A stretch of DNA of 64,000 bases from Macrolepiota albuminosa (taxonomy: Eukaryota; Basidiomycota; Agaricomycetes; Agaricales; Agaricaceae): contig JAMWFC010000025.1 in the NCBI GenBank assembly GCA_027475525.1, forward strand, positions 62,001 through 126,000. The letters run 5' to 3'. Under the pieces are notes generated by a model, which worked only from the letters and a program-made list of their open reading frames with translations, did not search any database and was not told the origin of the DNA. Below, one piece after another: positions 51,773 through 62,429 of the stretch. The position numbers and the translations under genes are program-made. How positions within the stretch are numbered: the first letter of the stretch is position 1; each line of letters begins with the position of its first letter.

Positions 51773-52460
51773 TTTAATTCTTAGTTACTATAATTCTTGG
51801 CTTTTCCGTTGGTTATTTTTTGTCAAGATTATCCGTCCCGTTGTGCTGCTGACAAATCCATTATAAATCTGTTTGATCCGTTACCTCCAGTTGTGCACTA
51901 GAAGGAACATAAACTGACAATATTCTGCTAGACCACAGGACATTCTGTGGATTATACATAAATATCACTCTAGTATTGTGTACTAGGCTACAGCACTTTA
52001 CTACAGACAACTCAGGTCCACTAAGATTAACCGTCCCATTGTTTTGTTCCGTTATGCCACTCTCATGAACGCAAAAAACAACACACTCTTCAACGATTAC
52101 ACAAGGGGGACTCGAACCCTCGAATTGAGCAGTAGAAAGAATATAGACGTAAATAACAATTAGTAAAACAAAGTTATGTCATGTATAATGATGTGCACTA
52201 GTGGGATTTGAACCCGGCTCTTGTGCACAATATGAAATATCAATGTATCAATATTCCATTCGACCACAGGTCCTTACCAAAAATTAGTACAGTTTACATC
52301 TAGTGCAAAAATGCAGCAGTATAAAAAGACACCATTATACGTCATTATGGTGGACTAGGGGAGTTGAACCTGCCACTCCACAAAATACTGAAAATTAAAT
52401 TGAGTGGGTCAGATCAACTACTATAGGCCACTGACAGGCAGGTTTGACCCCCTTCTAAGT
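51773..52460. repeat. AT-rich flank with minus-strand tRNA-like sequences
   Basis: No coding signal. B boxes on the minus strand lie at about 52109-52122 (complement of GGGACTCGAACCC), 52203-52216 (GGGATTTGAACCC) and 52360-52371 (GGAGTTGAACC). The word AAGATTA(T/A)CCGTCCC occurs at 51827 and 52022, bracketing about 195 bp absent from the related copy at 62310-62430; a local duplication or deletion explains this. Confidence 0.5.
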
Positions 52461-52545
52461 AAGCGCCTGTGGTACAATGGAATATTGATAAATTGATATT
52501 TCATATTGTGCACAAGAGGTGGGTTCGACTCCTGCTAGTGCATAT
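52461..52545 (+). repeat. tRNA-like segment with good A and B boxes
   Basis: TGGTACAATGG fits the A box and GGGTTCGACTCC the B box. Between them is an AT-rich palindromic part (TTGATAAATTGATATTTCATA). Mirrored at about 26935-27079. No functional anticodon arm can be drawn. Confidence 0.5.
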
Positions 52546-52574
52546 TTGAGCAGCAGGCCACTGATGTCCGCTAG

Positions 52575-52735
52575 CATCATTAATGTGATCTGTTTAAAAC
52601 TCCAGAGATTTCTGCAGTGGCATGGGTTGCTCGTCTTTGTGCATGTGATCATTCCAGATCTCGTGACTATGTGCAAAGTCGTCCAACCCATACCCACTTC
52701 AGTAATTTCTAGCGTTTTGAATGGATCAACTTGAT
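52575..52735. repeat. second fold-back element
   Basis: Palindrome with arms AAAACTCCAGAGATTTCTGC...GTGCATG and the matching CATGTGCAAAG-like...TTTCTAGCGTTTT around a short centre (ATTCCAGATCTCGTGAC). Outer arms are homologous to 26630-26885. It lies at the mirrored position in the right inverted repeat. Confidence 0.6.
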
Positions 52736-53549
52736 GATGCTAGCAAGTGATGAACGGATATTTTATTAGGGCTTACAGGCCCTAATAAAATATCTGTCAC
52801 TAGCAGGAGTCCAACCCGCCTCTCAATATTCCATTGTCACCATTAGACGCCATTAAGGTGGAGTAGGGAGAGTAGAACCCACCGCTGTACACAATATTGA
52901 ATATCAATAAATGAATATTCCACTAAACCACTGGGACTGGTTGCACCGCTGACATCAGCTAGCTCACATGCCGATGTCAGCTACCGTCTGCTGGCATGCC
53001 AGAGGACAGCGGACACTCACACACCCTCTTCCGCCCTTCCCCCTCTTTCTCCCCAGTGCCATCCTCTTCACTCCCCACACTACCTCACACGCCACCCCCG
53101 TCTACCACATGCACCCCACTTTCCTCCTCCCTCCTGACCTGACGTCCGACATCTGCTACGTCTGCTGGGATATCAGCGGACACCCACGCTCCTCCCCTTC
53201 CCCCTTTCCCCTCTTTCTCCCCACCTCCATCCCTCTTCCACCACCCCCCACGCTCTCCAAGACACCACCTCATGCAGTGGACACCTATGCACCCCGTTTC
53301 TTTCTCTCCCACCCTGATGCTGGATGATGCCGGGGGTTGCCAACGGATACCAGCAGATATCTGGCAGATGCCGACGGATGCCAGCTGATGGCTGCTGATG
53401 CCAACGCCTCTTTCAGGCCACAAAAACTCTTTTGGGAGGTATGCCACCCCCCTTCCACCTCAAAAAATCCATACGGGAACCTGCGGAAACGTAGGTGTGC
53501 GTCCATTCATTGTGTTATCTGACCTTTGAATCTATTTGTTAGTAACAGA

Positions 53550-53627
53550 CCTGTGGTGCAACGGTTAAATGTGTGTTCCGTTGCTGGAGGCTTTCCCAAG
53601 GCCGGGGGTTCGATTCCCCCCCACAGG
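53550..53627 (+). repeat. tRNA-like sequence in right inverted repeat
   Basis: 78 nt, matching 25521-25598 on the other arm. It has an acceptor-like stem CCTGTGG/CCACAGG, a perfect A box TGGTGCAACGG and B box GGTTCGATTCC in a GGGGG/CCCCC T-arm. The anticodon arm is poor, as in the left copy. Possibly a SINE-type or pseudo-tRNA head. Confidence 0.6.
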
Positions 53628-54289
53628 CATACGGCGGGCAAGACAAAGTTACTTTTTTTCTTGGTCCAACCAGACTCCATGGACCTGCGTAGGCCTCTGT
53701 GGATGTCCGCTGGTGCCCTGCACAGGCCTGGGAGGGCCTGCGTAGGTTTGAGTCTGTCGACATACGTCTGCGTGGATGTCCACTGGTAGCTTGCATAGGC
53801 CTGCGTAGATTTGCAGGGCCCTTTTGTGGACGTACGTTGGCATTGGGGGTGGGAAAAGGATGGAAGGGGAGACACGCAGCCTCGAGTTATTGCAGGAAGG
53901 AATGGAGAGGGGAGGGAAGTGGGGAACCTCGAGGAGGGTTTATTCATACCATGAAGTCTGCCAATGGAGGAGGTTTTCACTCGTGTGCTGATGCTCACCG
54001 GTGCCCGCTGACACACATTGACATCCGCTAGTGTCCGCTGGCATCTGCCGGGCCTGTGTGTACATGTGTGTGCCCACCTTTTATTGATTCACTGGACCGT
54101 GTCATATAGCACATTGTGACACGTCCACGGCTCTGTATTCTATGGCACTGTGGAGACTGCTCCGCTCCAGTGTAGCGGACTCTGCTGGACACGTATGGTA
54201 CAGCACAAAGCGGGCTCCCGTACAATGTATAACATGTACCGTTATGATGTCTCTATGTGAGGACACATGATAGGGCTATCACCCATATT

Positions 54290-57200
54290 TGATTATATTT
54301 TCAGAGAACTGGAGTTGGACTGAATGACTTTGTACGAGTGGTTGTCGAGATGTAAGAGAGTCAAATTAACCAACAGAACACGTAATATATTAGTTGATGA
54401 TGATGACATATCACTTGGTATAACAAAAAAATATGCAGTGTTCAGTGGTTATTAAATTTTCAACTAGTCATTCACTTTCTGACACTCATGGTACTTATGT
54501 GAATCCTCTCTTATGTAGGCATGTCCCTAATTTAGTAGGCAGAAATTTACTTAGGAAGGATCAAGGGGATAAAGAATATTATTGTGCGACCATGTTAACA
54601 CTGTTTAAACTTTGGCGTACAGGACATGATCTTAAAAGTACTAGAGAAACGTGGAATTTAGCTTTTGAATCTACAACCTTCAATAAGCATCAACTCACAT
54701 TACTCAAGAACATAAACATATGATATGAGTGCTTAGATGCAGCCAACAACTTTTATGCTCAGCTGAAGAGCGGAGGTGTATATCTTACTAATTCAATGCT
54801 AACCAGTAACGAACTATCTGATATGATGCAGCAGGATGAAACTAAAAACTTTGAGGACATGGACAATGTTATTGCAAGGGTTGATGAAGAAGCATTTGCT
54901 GTATTTGGCAAGAAAGAATTAAAACATTGAACTGATATGCTGCAAATATCAGCAACTATGGCAAATCTGGGATGAAGAGATCCCATAATGGACCAGGTGT
55001 TTCCTCAAATCGACGTCGTCAAACCTATGAATAAAGAACGTAACTCGTCTTACTGGAAATCTGTTGTTACAGCAAAGCGGGATAAGGTGCTGAAGAGCCA
55101 ACATTCTAGCATACCTGCATGCAGTGGTAAGTTACCAGACAGCATACCAGAACTACCAGGCCATGTTGATGTAGTGGATTGGACGTATCTTCAGAAAATA
55201 TATGTAGACGATAAATGGGAACGTACTATCGCTATTATATCTTCAGACTATGGGCTGAATAAAGACCAGCTGAGAGTGTTTTGCATTATGGCTAATCATG
55301 CAATGTCATATATGTCTGAGCAACTTAAATTGTATATGAGAGGAATGGGGGGCACCAAAAAAACCCAGGTGCTCCAAGCCCTCATCAAGTATTTTGAAGC
55401 TAGAGAAGAGGTATATTGTCTGGCTGTGGTTGCACCTACCGGCATTGCTGCATCACTTATAAGTGGCTCAACATATCATTTGATGTTCGGCATTAACAAC
55501 ATGGTTGGTGTATCGAAGAAACAACTCGCTCAAATTAAAATTCGTCTACTAGGTGTCGATTATGTGTTTTTGAATGAAGTATCTATGTTATTGTGTCGAG
55601 ACTTGTACAAGATTTCTGCAAGACTGGCTCAGCTGTTCGGTAGACTAGATATCTTTTTTGGTGGTATGAACATGGTATTTGCAGGTGATTTTGCTCAGTT
55701 ACTCCCTGTCGCTGGGCATGAAGAATCAGTGTTATATAGTAGAACTGTAGGTTTAAATACCAAAACATTGAAGGATCAGGAGTCTGCCATAGGTAAGGCT
55801 GTATGGCATCAAGTAACGACCATTGTCATATTGCATAAAAATATGAGGCAGAAAAATCAGTCTATGGAGGATGTGGCTTTGTGTACTGCTCTCAAAAACA
55901 TGAGATATAGAGCATGCACCAAAGAAGATGTGAAGTTTCTCAGGAGCAGATCATTGGCCGTCTCTAATAGTTGCCCATCTATATCCAATAAACAGTTCGG
56001 AAACATATCTATAATCACCACACAAAATGTGGACAAAGATGCTATTAACATTATAGGAAGTGCTTGATTTGCAAGCGAGACCTGTCAGGAACTAGTGCAT
56101 TTCTACAGTGAAGATAGTCTGTCTTCTAGAGATGGCGATGAAACAAAAAACCATTCATCTAACTACACGTGCTCTAAAGAAACCACAAGATTTCCTCCAA
56201 CTATACAGCATGCATTGTGGGACCAACCACCGTCATCTTGCAGTGTTCAAGTTGCAGGAAAGCTGTTGTTATGTGTAGGTTTGCCTGTTATAATCAAGAA
56301 TAATGCGGCTACAGAATTATGCATCACCAATGGACAGGAAAGTTTCATGTATGGTTGGAAAAGTTGCATCAGATCGGCCAGACAGATTGTGCTAGATACG
56401 TTATTTGTACTACTCAATAATCCTCTGCAAAGAGTAAAAATTGATGGACTTCCGCCAGACAGATTGTGCTAGATACGTTATTTGTACTACTCAATAATCC
56501 TCTGCAAAGAGTAAAAATTGATGGACTTCCCAAAAATGTGGTTCCGATTGTACATACAAGTGTGCATCTTGAATGTTGACTTTCTAGCGACGACAGCATA
56601 TCTCTGTCTCGATCACAGGTAGAGGTATTGGTAAACTATGCAATGATGGATTATGCAAGTCAAGAAAAAACTAGACCTTACAATCCAGTAGACTTGACCA
56701 AGTATCAATCACATCAAGCCTACTACACTGCACTATCTCACAGCGCTACAGCTGCAGAGATGCTCATCATCTGAGGATTTGATGCAAACAAAATACAAGG
56801 CAAAGTAAGTGGGGCATTGCACAGGGAATTTTGTGATTTGGAACTGCTCGATGAAATAACCAAAGTCAGATATATGAACCAGCTTCTTAAAGGTCTCATC
56901 GATTCACCTAGACAAGCCAATTTAATCTATTCATTTAGACAATGCAAACAAAAAGGTTACATGCCCCCTAACCTTCATACGGCCTTACGGTGGAATGATA
57001 AGGACCCTTATGATGATGCATTATTCCCGGATATCAAATGGCAGTTTGCTAGTGAAGATAAACCTATTAAGCTACTGCAGTCTCCTAAAAGCAGATTTAT
57101 TCCAGCTAAGAGAACTCAGCCCATAGTGCATACTCAACCAATACCCAGCAAAACAAACCAAAACCACAACAATAGTTCGCCCAATTTGAAAATTTCAAAA

Positions 57201-58225
57201 CATATTATAAGCAGTGAACAGGAATTAAATGTGGACAGATGTGGAGGACTGGTTGGAACTAAGTGGAATGCCAACAGTTGCGCATATGACATGATGATAA
57301 CTATATTGTACAATATATGGCAAGAAGACATGTTACTATGGTCGATGAATTTCCAATTATTTGGGACATCAATTATGCGAAGCATGGAGAGCAGATTCTT
57401 ATCAATGCACAAAAGTAAAATTACGCTGGAGGACACAAAAGAGGATTTGAGAAATTGTATGAACAATTGCAATCTGAGAAATTTTTTGTATGGTGAACTA
57501 ACGAGTGTTCATGCTGTGATTGAAGAGTTGCTTATATACAGGCAAAATATATACACATCATACATGCACTGTCCACATGGTCATGCAGTTAACAGAAGAG
57601 CTGTTACATTGAATTCATATCAGATTGCCATATTAGATAATTCACAACCGTCAATACAATATTTCCTAAGAAGCATGGAATTTCTTACTGAATCTCGGTG
57701 CAGAACATGCGTGTCTGAATTAGTTAGAATAATGAGAACAGTATACACAGCACCAATATTGTTTTTCGATGTGGCATCAATTGACATAGCAATTAATAGA
57801 TACATCAATGTGCCGGTTTATAGGTCGAGAAACAGGCGATATATCCTAAAAAGTATTATATATTTTGCAAACAATTATTTTACTTGTCGGTACATGGATT
57901 CATCCTTGAGGGTGTGGTTCCATGACAGTTTAATTACTGGTAGAAGATTGATTGTTGAAGAAGGCAGTCTAAATACGTTGGATATACAAGTATGTAGAGG
58001 TAGTAAAGCAACAATAGTGTTATACGTTAGAGTGGCATGATCGTATATTACTGATGAGGAGTTGTTTATTTTAAATCAAGTTTGTGTATTTAAGGCTATA
58101 GATTATATTGTTCAAACGATTCCTTGCAAAATCAGGATAGTTCATGTGAATTTGGATGATGCAAGATCATATGATATTAAAAAATCATTGGTGGTCGTAC
58201 ACTCAAATGCTGACATAATATGTTA
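54290..58225 (+). pseudogene. Helitron helicase (Pif1-like) with C-terminal protease-like domain
   Basis: A C-terminal Helitron transposase, 5'-truncated. It begins with LYEWLSRCKRVKL and continues (with stops and a frameshift) through KDQGDKEYYCATMLTLFK. The helicase has a Walker A-like GMGGTKKT (residues 119-126 from the ATG at 54988; usual GxGGTGKS), VVAPTGIAASLISGSTYH, Walker B-like NEVSM (N196; normally DEVSM), FAGDFAQLLPV and MRQ. C-terminal motifs follow: LCVGLPVIIKNNAATELCI, then MDYASQEKTRPYN and SHQAYYTALSHSA. Last comes a domain with NANSCAYDMMITILYNIW, resembling the cysteine-peptidase end of fungal Helitron proteins. Stops at 56065, 56578, 56774 and 58038, among others, and a 77-bp duplication (56381/56458), make it inactive. 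The Rep nuclease domain is absent; the upstream boundary is near the end of the KDZ inverted repeat. Confidence 0.82.
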
Positions 58226-58351
58226 AACACATCTATAATAAATATTCATTTATTTTTATCTATGCTGTATTTTCATTAACTATAGCTATCTAGGAATTAA
58301 GTAGTCCGTAAAGACGCTCCTCAGTATACTTATTGAGCAAACAAAGGTGCA

Positions 58352-58617
58352 TGTTATATAAGCGTTTGGTGGAATGACCAGTTTACTTAAGTATTTTAGT
58401 TATTTATTTATTTATTTTATTTTATTGTTGTTTAACCAGTAAAAGGCTGGTTGGTCATGCATCTGAATGCTGATATAATATGTATTTGCATGTATTAAAA
58501 TTAGTTTATTATTTAATTAATATATAAATTAATAAACAGCAAACAATAGTAAAATAATTAAATAATTAAATAATTAAATATAAGTGAATCGATCATCCCA
58601 CCGAACGCTTATGTATT
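58352..58617. mobile_element. MITE-like element, about 265 bp
   Basis: Inverted ends: TTATATAAGCGTTTGGTGG near 58354 against the complement of CCACCGAACGCTTATGTAT near 58600-58616. The interior is also self-complementary, made of TTTA/TAAA repeats. Related single ends occur near 58755 (CAACCGAACGCTTATAC), 60090 (CAACCAAACAGTTACATAA) and 60213 (CCCACTAAACAATTACATAA), so this is a small, decayed family. Non-coding. Confidence 0.6.
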
Positions 58618-61600
58618 ATATGATTACGTGTAAAATTCAGGTAACGTGGAATGTCTATGTGGAATTGGACATGTGGAATGGCAGAAGGACTATGACATGG
58701 TATTATGTGCCTAGACCAATAATTAATAAATAATAAGTGAACAGGCTGTTCAACCGAACGCTTATACAACATTTATTATTTATTTTTATTTATTTATTTA
58801 TTTATTTTATTGTTATTTCAAATAGTCCTTGTTTTAAATACGATGGAGATACATGTATGTCAATAAATGAATACAATGTGTATTTACTACAATAAGATGT
58901 AAACATACAATGATTTGATACTACAATAACATATGCAAATTATCTGTGAAATTTATAAGGCTTAGTATGCATTAAAATTAAACTCACTTACATAGAAAAT
59001 ACAAACTGAATACATATGTTACGCTCATATGAGCTCTGTAATGTGCCTGTACTAATAAAATTAGACAATTAAATACTAAAAGACGGAATACTTACAATTT
59101 CTCTTGAAGCGGTGTTGAAAATGTGATAACGAGTTATGCTAGCTAGAACGATGTGTGTTACTATTATGCTCTGAGCTGTCCAGCTATACGATTCACCAAA
59201 ATATGAATAAGTGTATGCTTCATCTAAGACATGTTATGTGAGTAGAACAACAAATGTAAACGTATATGAAGATATATTGAGAAGACACATTGACAGCATA
59301 CATTTGTCATATAAATGAGTGAGTTTACACTAACTATATGTTTTAACGATAACTCAACATATTGGTCTGTTTATCACTTTTGTGTATTGTAGGTCATCCC
59401 ATTGGTGTATGAGTAGCGTGTCGTATTTTCTATAAATGTTCATGCATAAATATTTTGTTTTGACTTGTGTGAATCCATAGATCGAGCAGACAGACATGCT
59501 TTCTGTACTGTATTACTTGATATAATTTTACCCATCGGAGCATTTTAGCCATGAATGAGTAATAAATAACAATTCAATATACAGTGACGGTATTTATTTG
59601 CTTCTGTCAGGTGTCCGTTGAGCAAGTCCACGGCAACATAGAATGCAAGTACAAGTACAATCAAGTGGTGGTGATAATGCATTTTCCAGAGCGTCCAATA
59701 GCATTTTGCAAGAGAAAGCTAGATGTATCATAGCAGGTATAAGAAACCACTGAAAGAAAACAACAGACTGAAAGGCATAGAAAGGTGGAGAGCACCTCAG
59801 AAAAAGAAGAGTTGAAAGATTACATACGTAGTTTAATATATAAAAAACAAAATAATAATATATAACATCAAATATATACATATAACAAGTCGTTTCAAAT
59901 TACCGTAAATTTGTACCTTTTTATCTTTCTTTTTTTTTTAAAAAAAAAAAAAAAGAATAAAAATTTGTTTTTCCTGCTTTTAAAAGTAAAAACCGGTTTT
60001 TCTTGTTGGATAGCATTGTACAAAGTGGCATGACAACGAGTAAATGTATAAATGTGTGCTCGTTACATACTCTCTGAACAATCATTCAACCAAACAGTTA
60101 CATAATACAGAGTTACATTTATGAATTTGTTATTCAATTTTATTATTTAGTTTTTTTTATAATTCAATAATTATTAAAAATCATGACACAATAAATAAAT
60201 AGTTGTAATTAAACCAATCATCCCACTAAACAATTACATAATATATACAAAAACAGGTAACATGGACCATCATGAAATTGGTCATGTGAACCTACAGTAG
60301 ACATCATGTGTCTAAACTCGTGCTTACCGAAAAAATAACCTGACAACTTATTACACATAAGTCTATACATCATCATTTGGTTGGCTGATTGATAGGAAAG
60401 TACACGGTAAACCTATAGATTTATCTGGTGGTATGCCATCTCTTAAAGATCTAGACAACATATTATTAACAGTACAAATATGTAGTATACATTATGCAAT
60501 GCATGTATATTTGATATTATGTATGAATATTGTGTTGTTTGTCACATAATGAATGTATGTAATCCTATCACTTTATTCCACTCTCTTTATGTTCTTACCA
60601 TTTTTTCTATGTCTTTTATATGTTGCTCCTTCTGTTGTCTGTTTACTTTCTGTGGGTTTTTTATACTGGACGTCTTGCACCTAGCTTCCTAATAAGAGAT
60701 GCTATTGTACATTCTGGAAAATGTGTTATCTTGCTTGAATGGACTGGCTGACATCCTATAATGTTGTACTTTCTCAATAGACAGCTGCCAGAGGCAAACA
60801 CCATCTCTGTAGATCCACTTGTTACTTATTGTTCTATTCGGATCAGAATAATACGGTGGGTAAAAGGAAAAAAATAAAAAAAATAAAAATAAAAAAATAA
60901 AAATAAAATAACCCCCCCTCCCCCCATCAATCAATACAGTGTGAGGAAATATTCAATGCATCCGACTTTTGGATTTACACTGGTTGAAACGAAATTATTT
61001 TACATGAGCCTCTATGAAAAACGTCTTGTGTTACTCAAACAACAATGCGACAAACTATGATACACTATATGATAAGATAGCCAAGTTATTGAGTTATCAA
61101 TAAAGTACATCTTTAATAGTAAATCTCTCGCTCACACGACATCTGCACTATGTAGATGTTTCCTGTCATTATTCCTCTGCATATGTGTGCACTTATTATT
61201 CTAAACACATAACCCAATGACCACACTACCATTCGATAGTATTTGGTGCTGGCACCCATGCACATCTGCCATATTGTTGCATGGCAGTCAGATGAGGAAA
61301 GCGGTGGATATTGAATTGGCTACAGTTACTGAGCAGTACTTTGACATCCTGACATGTGCTAGTATAGTCAATCTAGTGTTCTGGTGAGTTTTCATGTACG
61401 CTTTAGCATGTAAAGGCAATTTTATGACGATAAACTTTTATATCTATACCAGTTCTTATACTCATAGAGACCAGAACATTAGACATCTTACAATAAAGGA
61501 ATTCAATCAGAATAAATGACTAGTTGCCGCTTTTCACGTACATCTAAGTGACAACAAGCAGCAATTAGATGAAGTGTTTACTTATTTGGTTTTGGGTGCT

Positions 61601-62060
61601 TCATACAGCTGGATGGCTTGCTGTATTACAGTCAATCACATCGTTCCTATTCAATTGACTTGACATCATATATTCAATGACACGTCGAGAGAGATTGTGA
61701 GTCTTACGTCTAATATTGTATTCATTTATACACTGATTATATTAGTGTGGGCACATTACAGACCTCGCACAAGTGTGACATATCTAGTCTGGTCATATCA
61801 TGTATGTAAGTCAGCTTCATATATACCGTTTATCAAGTCTTACATATTGTCCAGGTAACTTGCATAATTTATCATAATTTAATATATTGTATTATATGTC
61901 AATGTATGAGAGATTAGTAAAAGTGCAAAAAGTAAGAAAAAATAAAATAAATAATTATAAATAACTTTTAAAACAAAAAAAAACATACTAAAAATAAGAA
62001 TATTAAAAAAATGTATTAACAAATTGTCAAGTTTGCGACAAAGTAGATCTCAGACACGCC
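58618..62060. other. AT-rich non-coding region
   Basis: No supportable gene. It contains TTTA microsatellites (about 58780-58810), a T9/A15 tract at about 59931-59954, an A/T and C-rich low-complexity patch at 60860-60930 and extra MITE ends (58755, 60090, 60213). Small ORFs here are AT-rich and look like chance frames. The base composition is close to that of the decayed Helitron next to it, suggesting old mutated repeats. Confidence 0.5.
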
Positions 62061-62079
62061 GTGCTAGCAATGGCCCATA

Positions 62080-62310
62080 CAAGCAAGTTGATATTTCATA
62101 TTATGCACAAGAGGTGGGTTCAACTCCTGCTAATGCACATTAACCAAAACTCAACTTCATTTTACTAATTGTTATTTACTACACAGTATGATAAACAAAG
62201 TAAGGTTGTAATTTTATTTACAATGTCCTATAGTCCAGCAGAATATTGTCAGTCTATATTACTTCTAGTGCACAATTCAAGGATTCAAGTCCTCCTTGTG
62301 TAATTGTTGA
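62080..62310 (+). repeat. tRNA-like sequences and array spacer, third location
   Basis: GATATTTCATATTATGCACAAG leads into GGGTTCAACTCC (B box) at about 62118. It is followed by the spacer ACTAATTGTTATTTACTACA and ATGATAAACAAAG that also separates the units at 27315-27898, and a second B-box-like GGATTCAAGTCC at about 62280. This shows the array belongs to the same element as the PPLF-repeat gene beside it. Confidence 0.55.
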
Positions 62311-62429
62311 ATAGCGTGTGGTTTTTTGCATTCATGAGAATAGCATAACAGATCAAAATAATGGGATGGTTAATCTTAATCAAAAATGACTAATAGAAAA
62401 GCCATGAATTATAGTAACTAACAATTAAA

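Larger units (their letters stand above)
52461..54255 (-). repeat. right long inverted repeat of candidate giant KDZ transposon
   Basis: Reverse complement of 24894-27079, in mirrored order: tRNA-like (52461-52545), fold-back (52575-52735), tRNA-like remnants (52790-52945), GC-rich AGCGGAC region with minisatellite remnant (53330-53400), tRNA-like 53550-53627, and the outer end ...GATGTCTCTA at 54255. The 8 bp outside each end are TGTCAGGG (24886-24893) and TGTGAGGA (54256-54263), 6 of 8 identical, a possible decayed 8-bp target duplication. No 77-bp duplications were seen in this arm. Confidence 0.75.

Noticed and set aside
60689..60934. Small ORF with FIFIFLFLFFLFF
   Set aside because: Translation of an A/T low-complexity tract, not a membrane protein.
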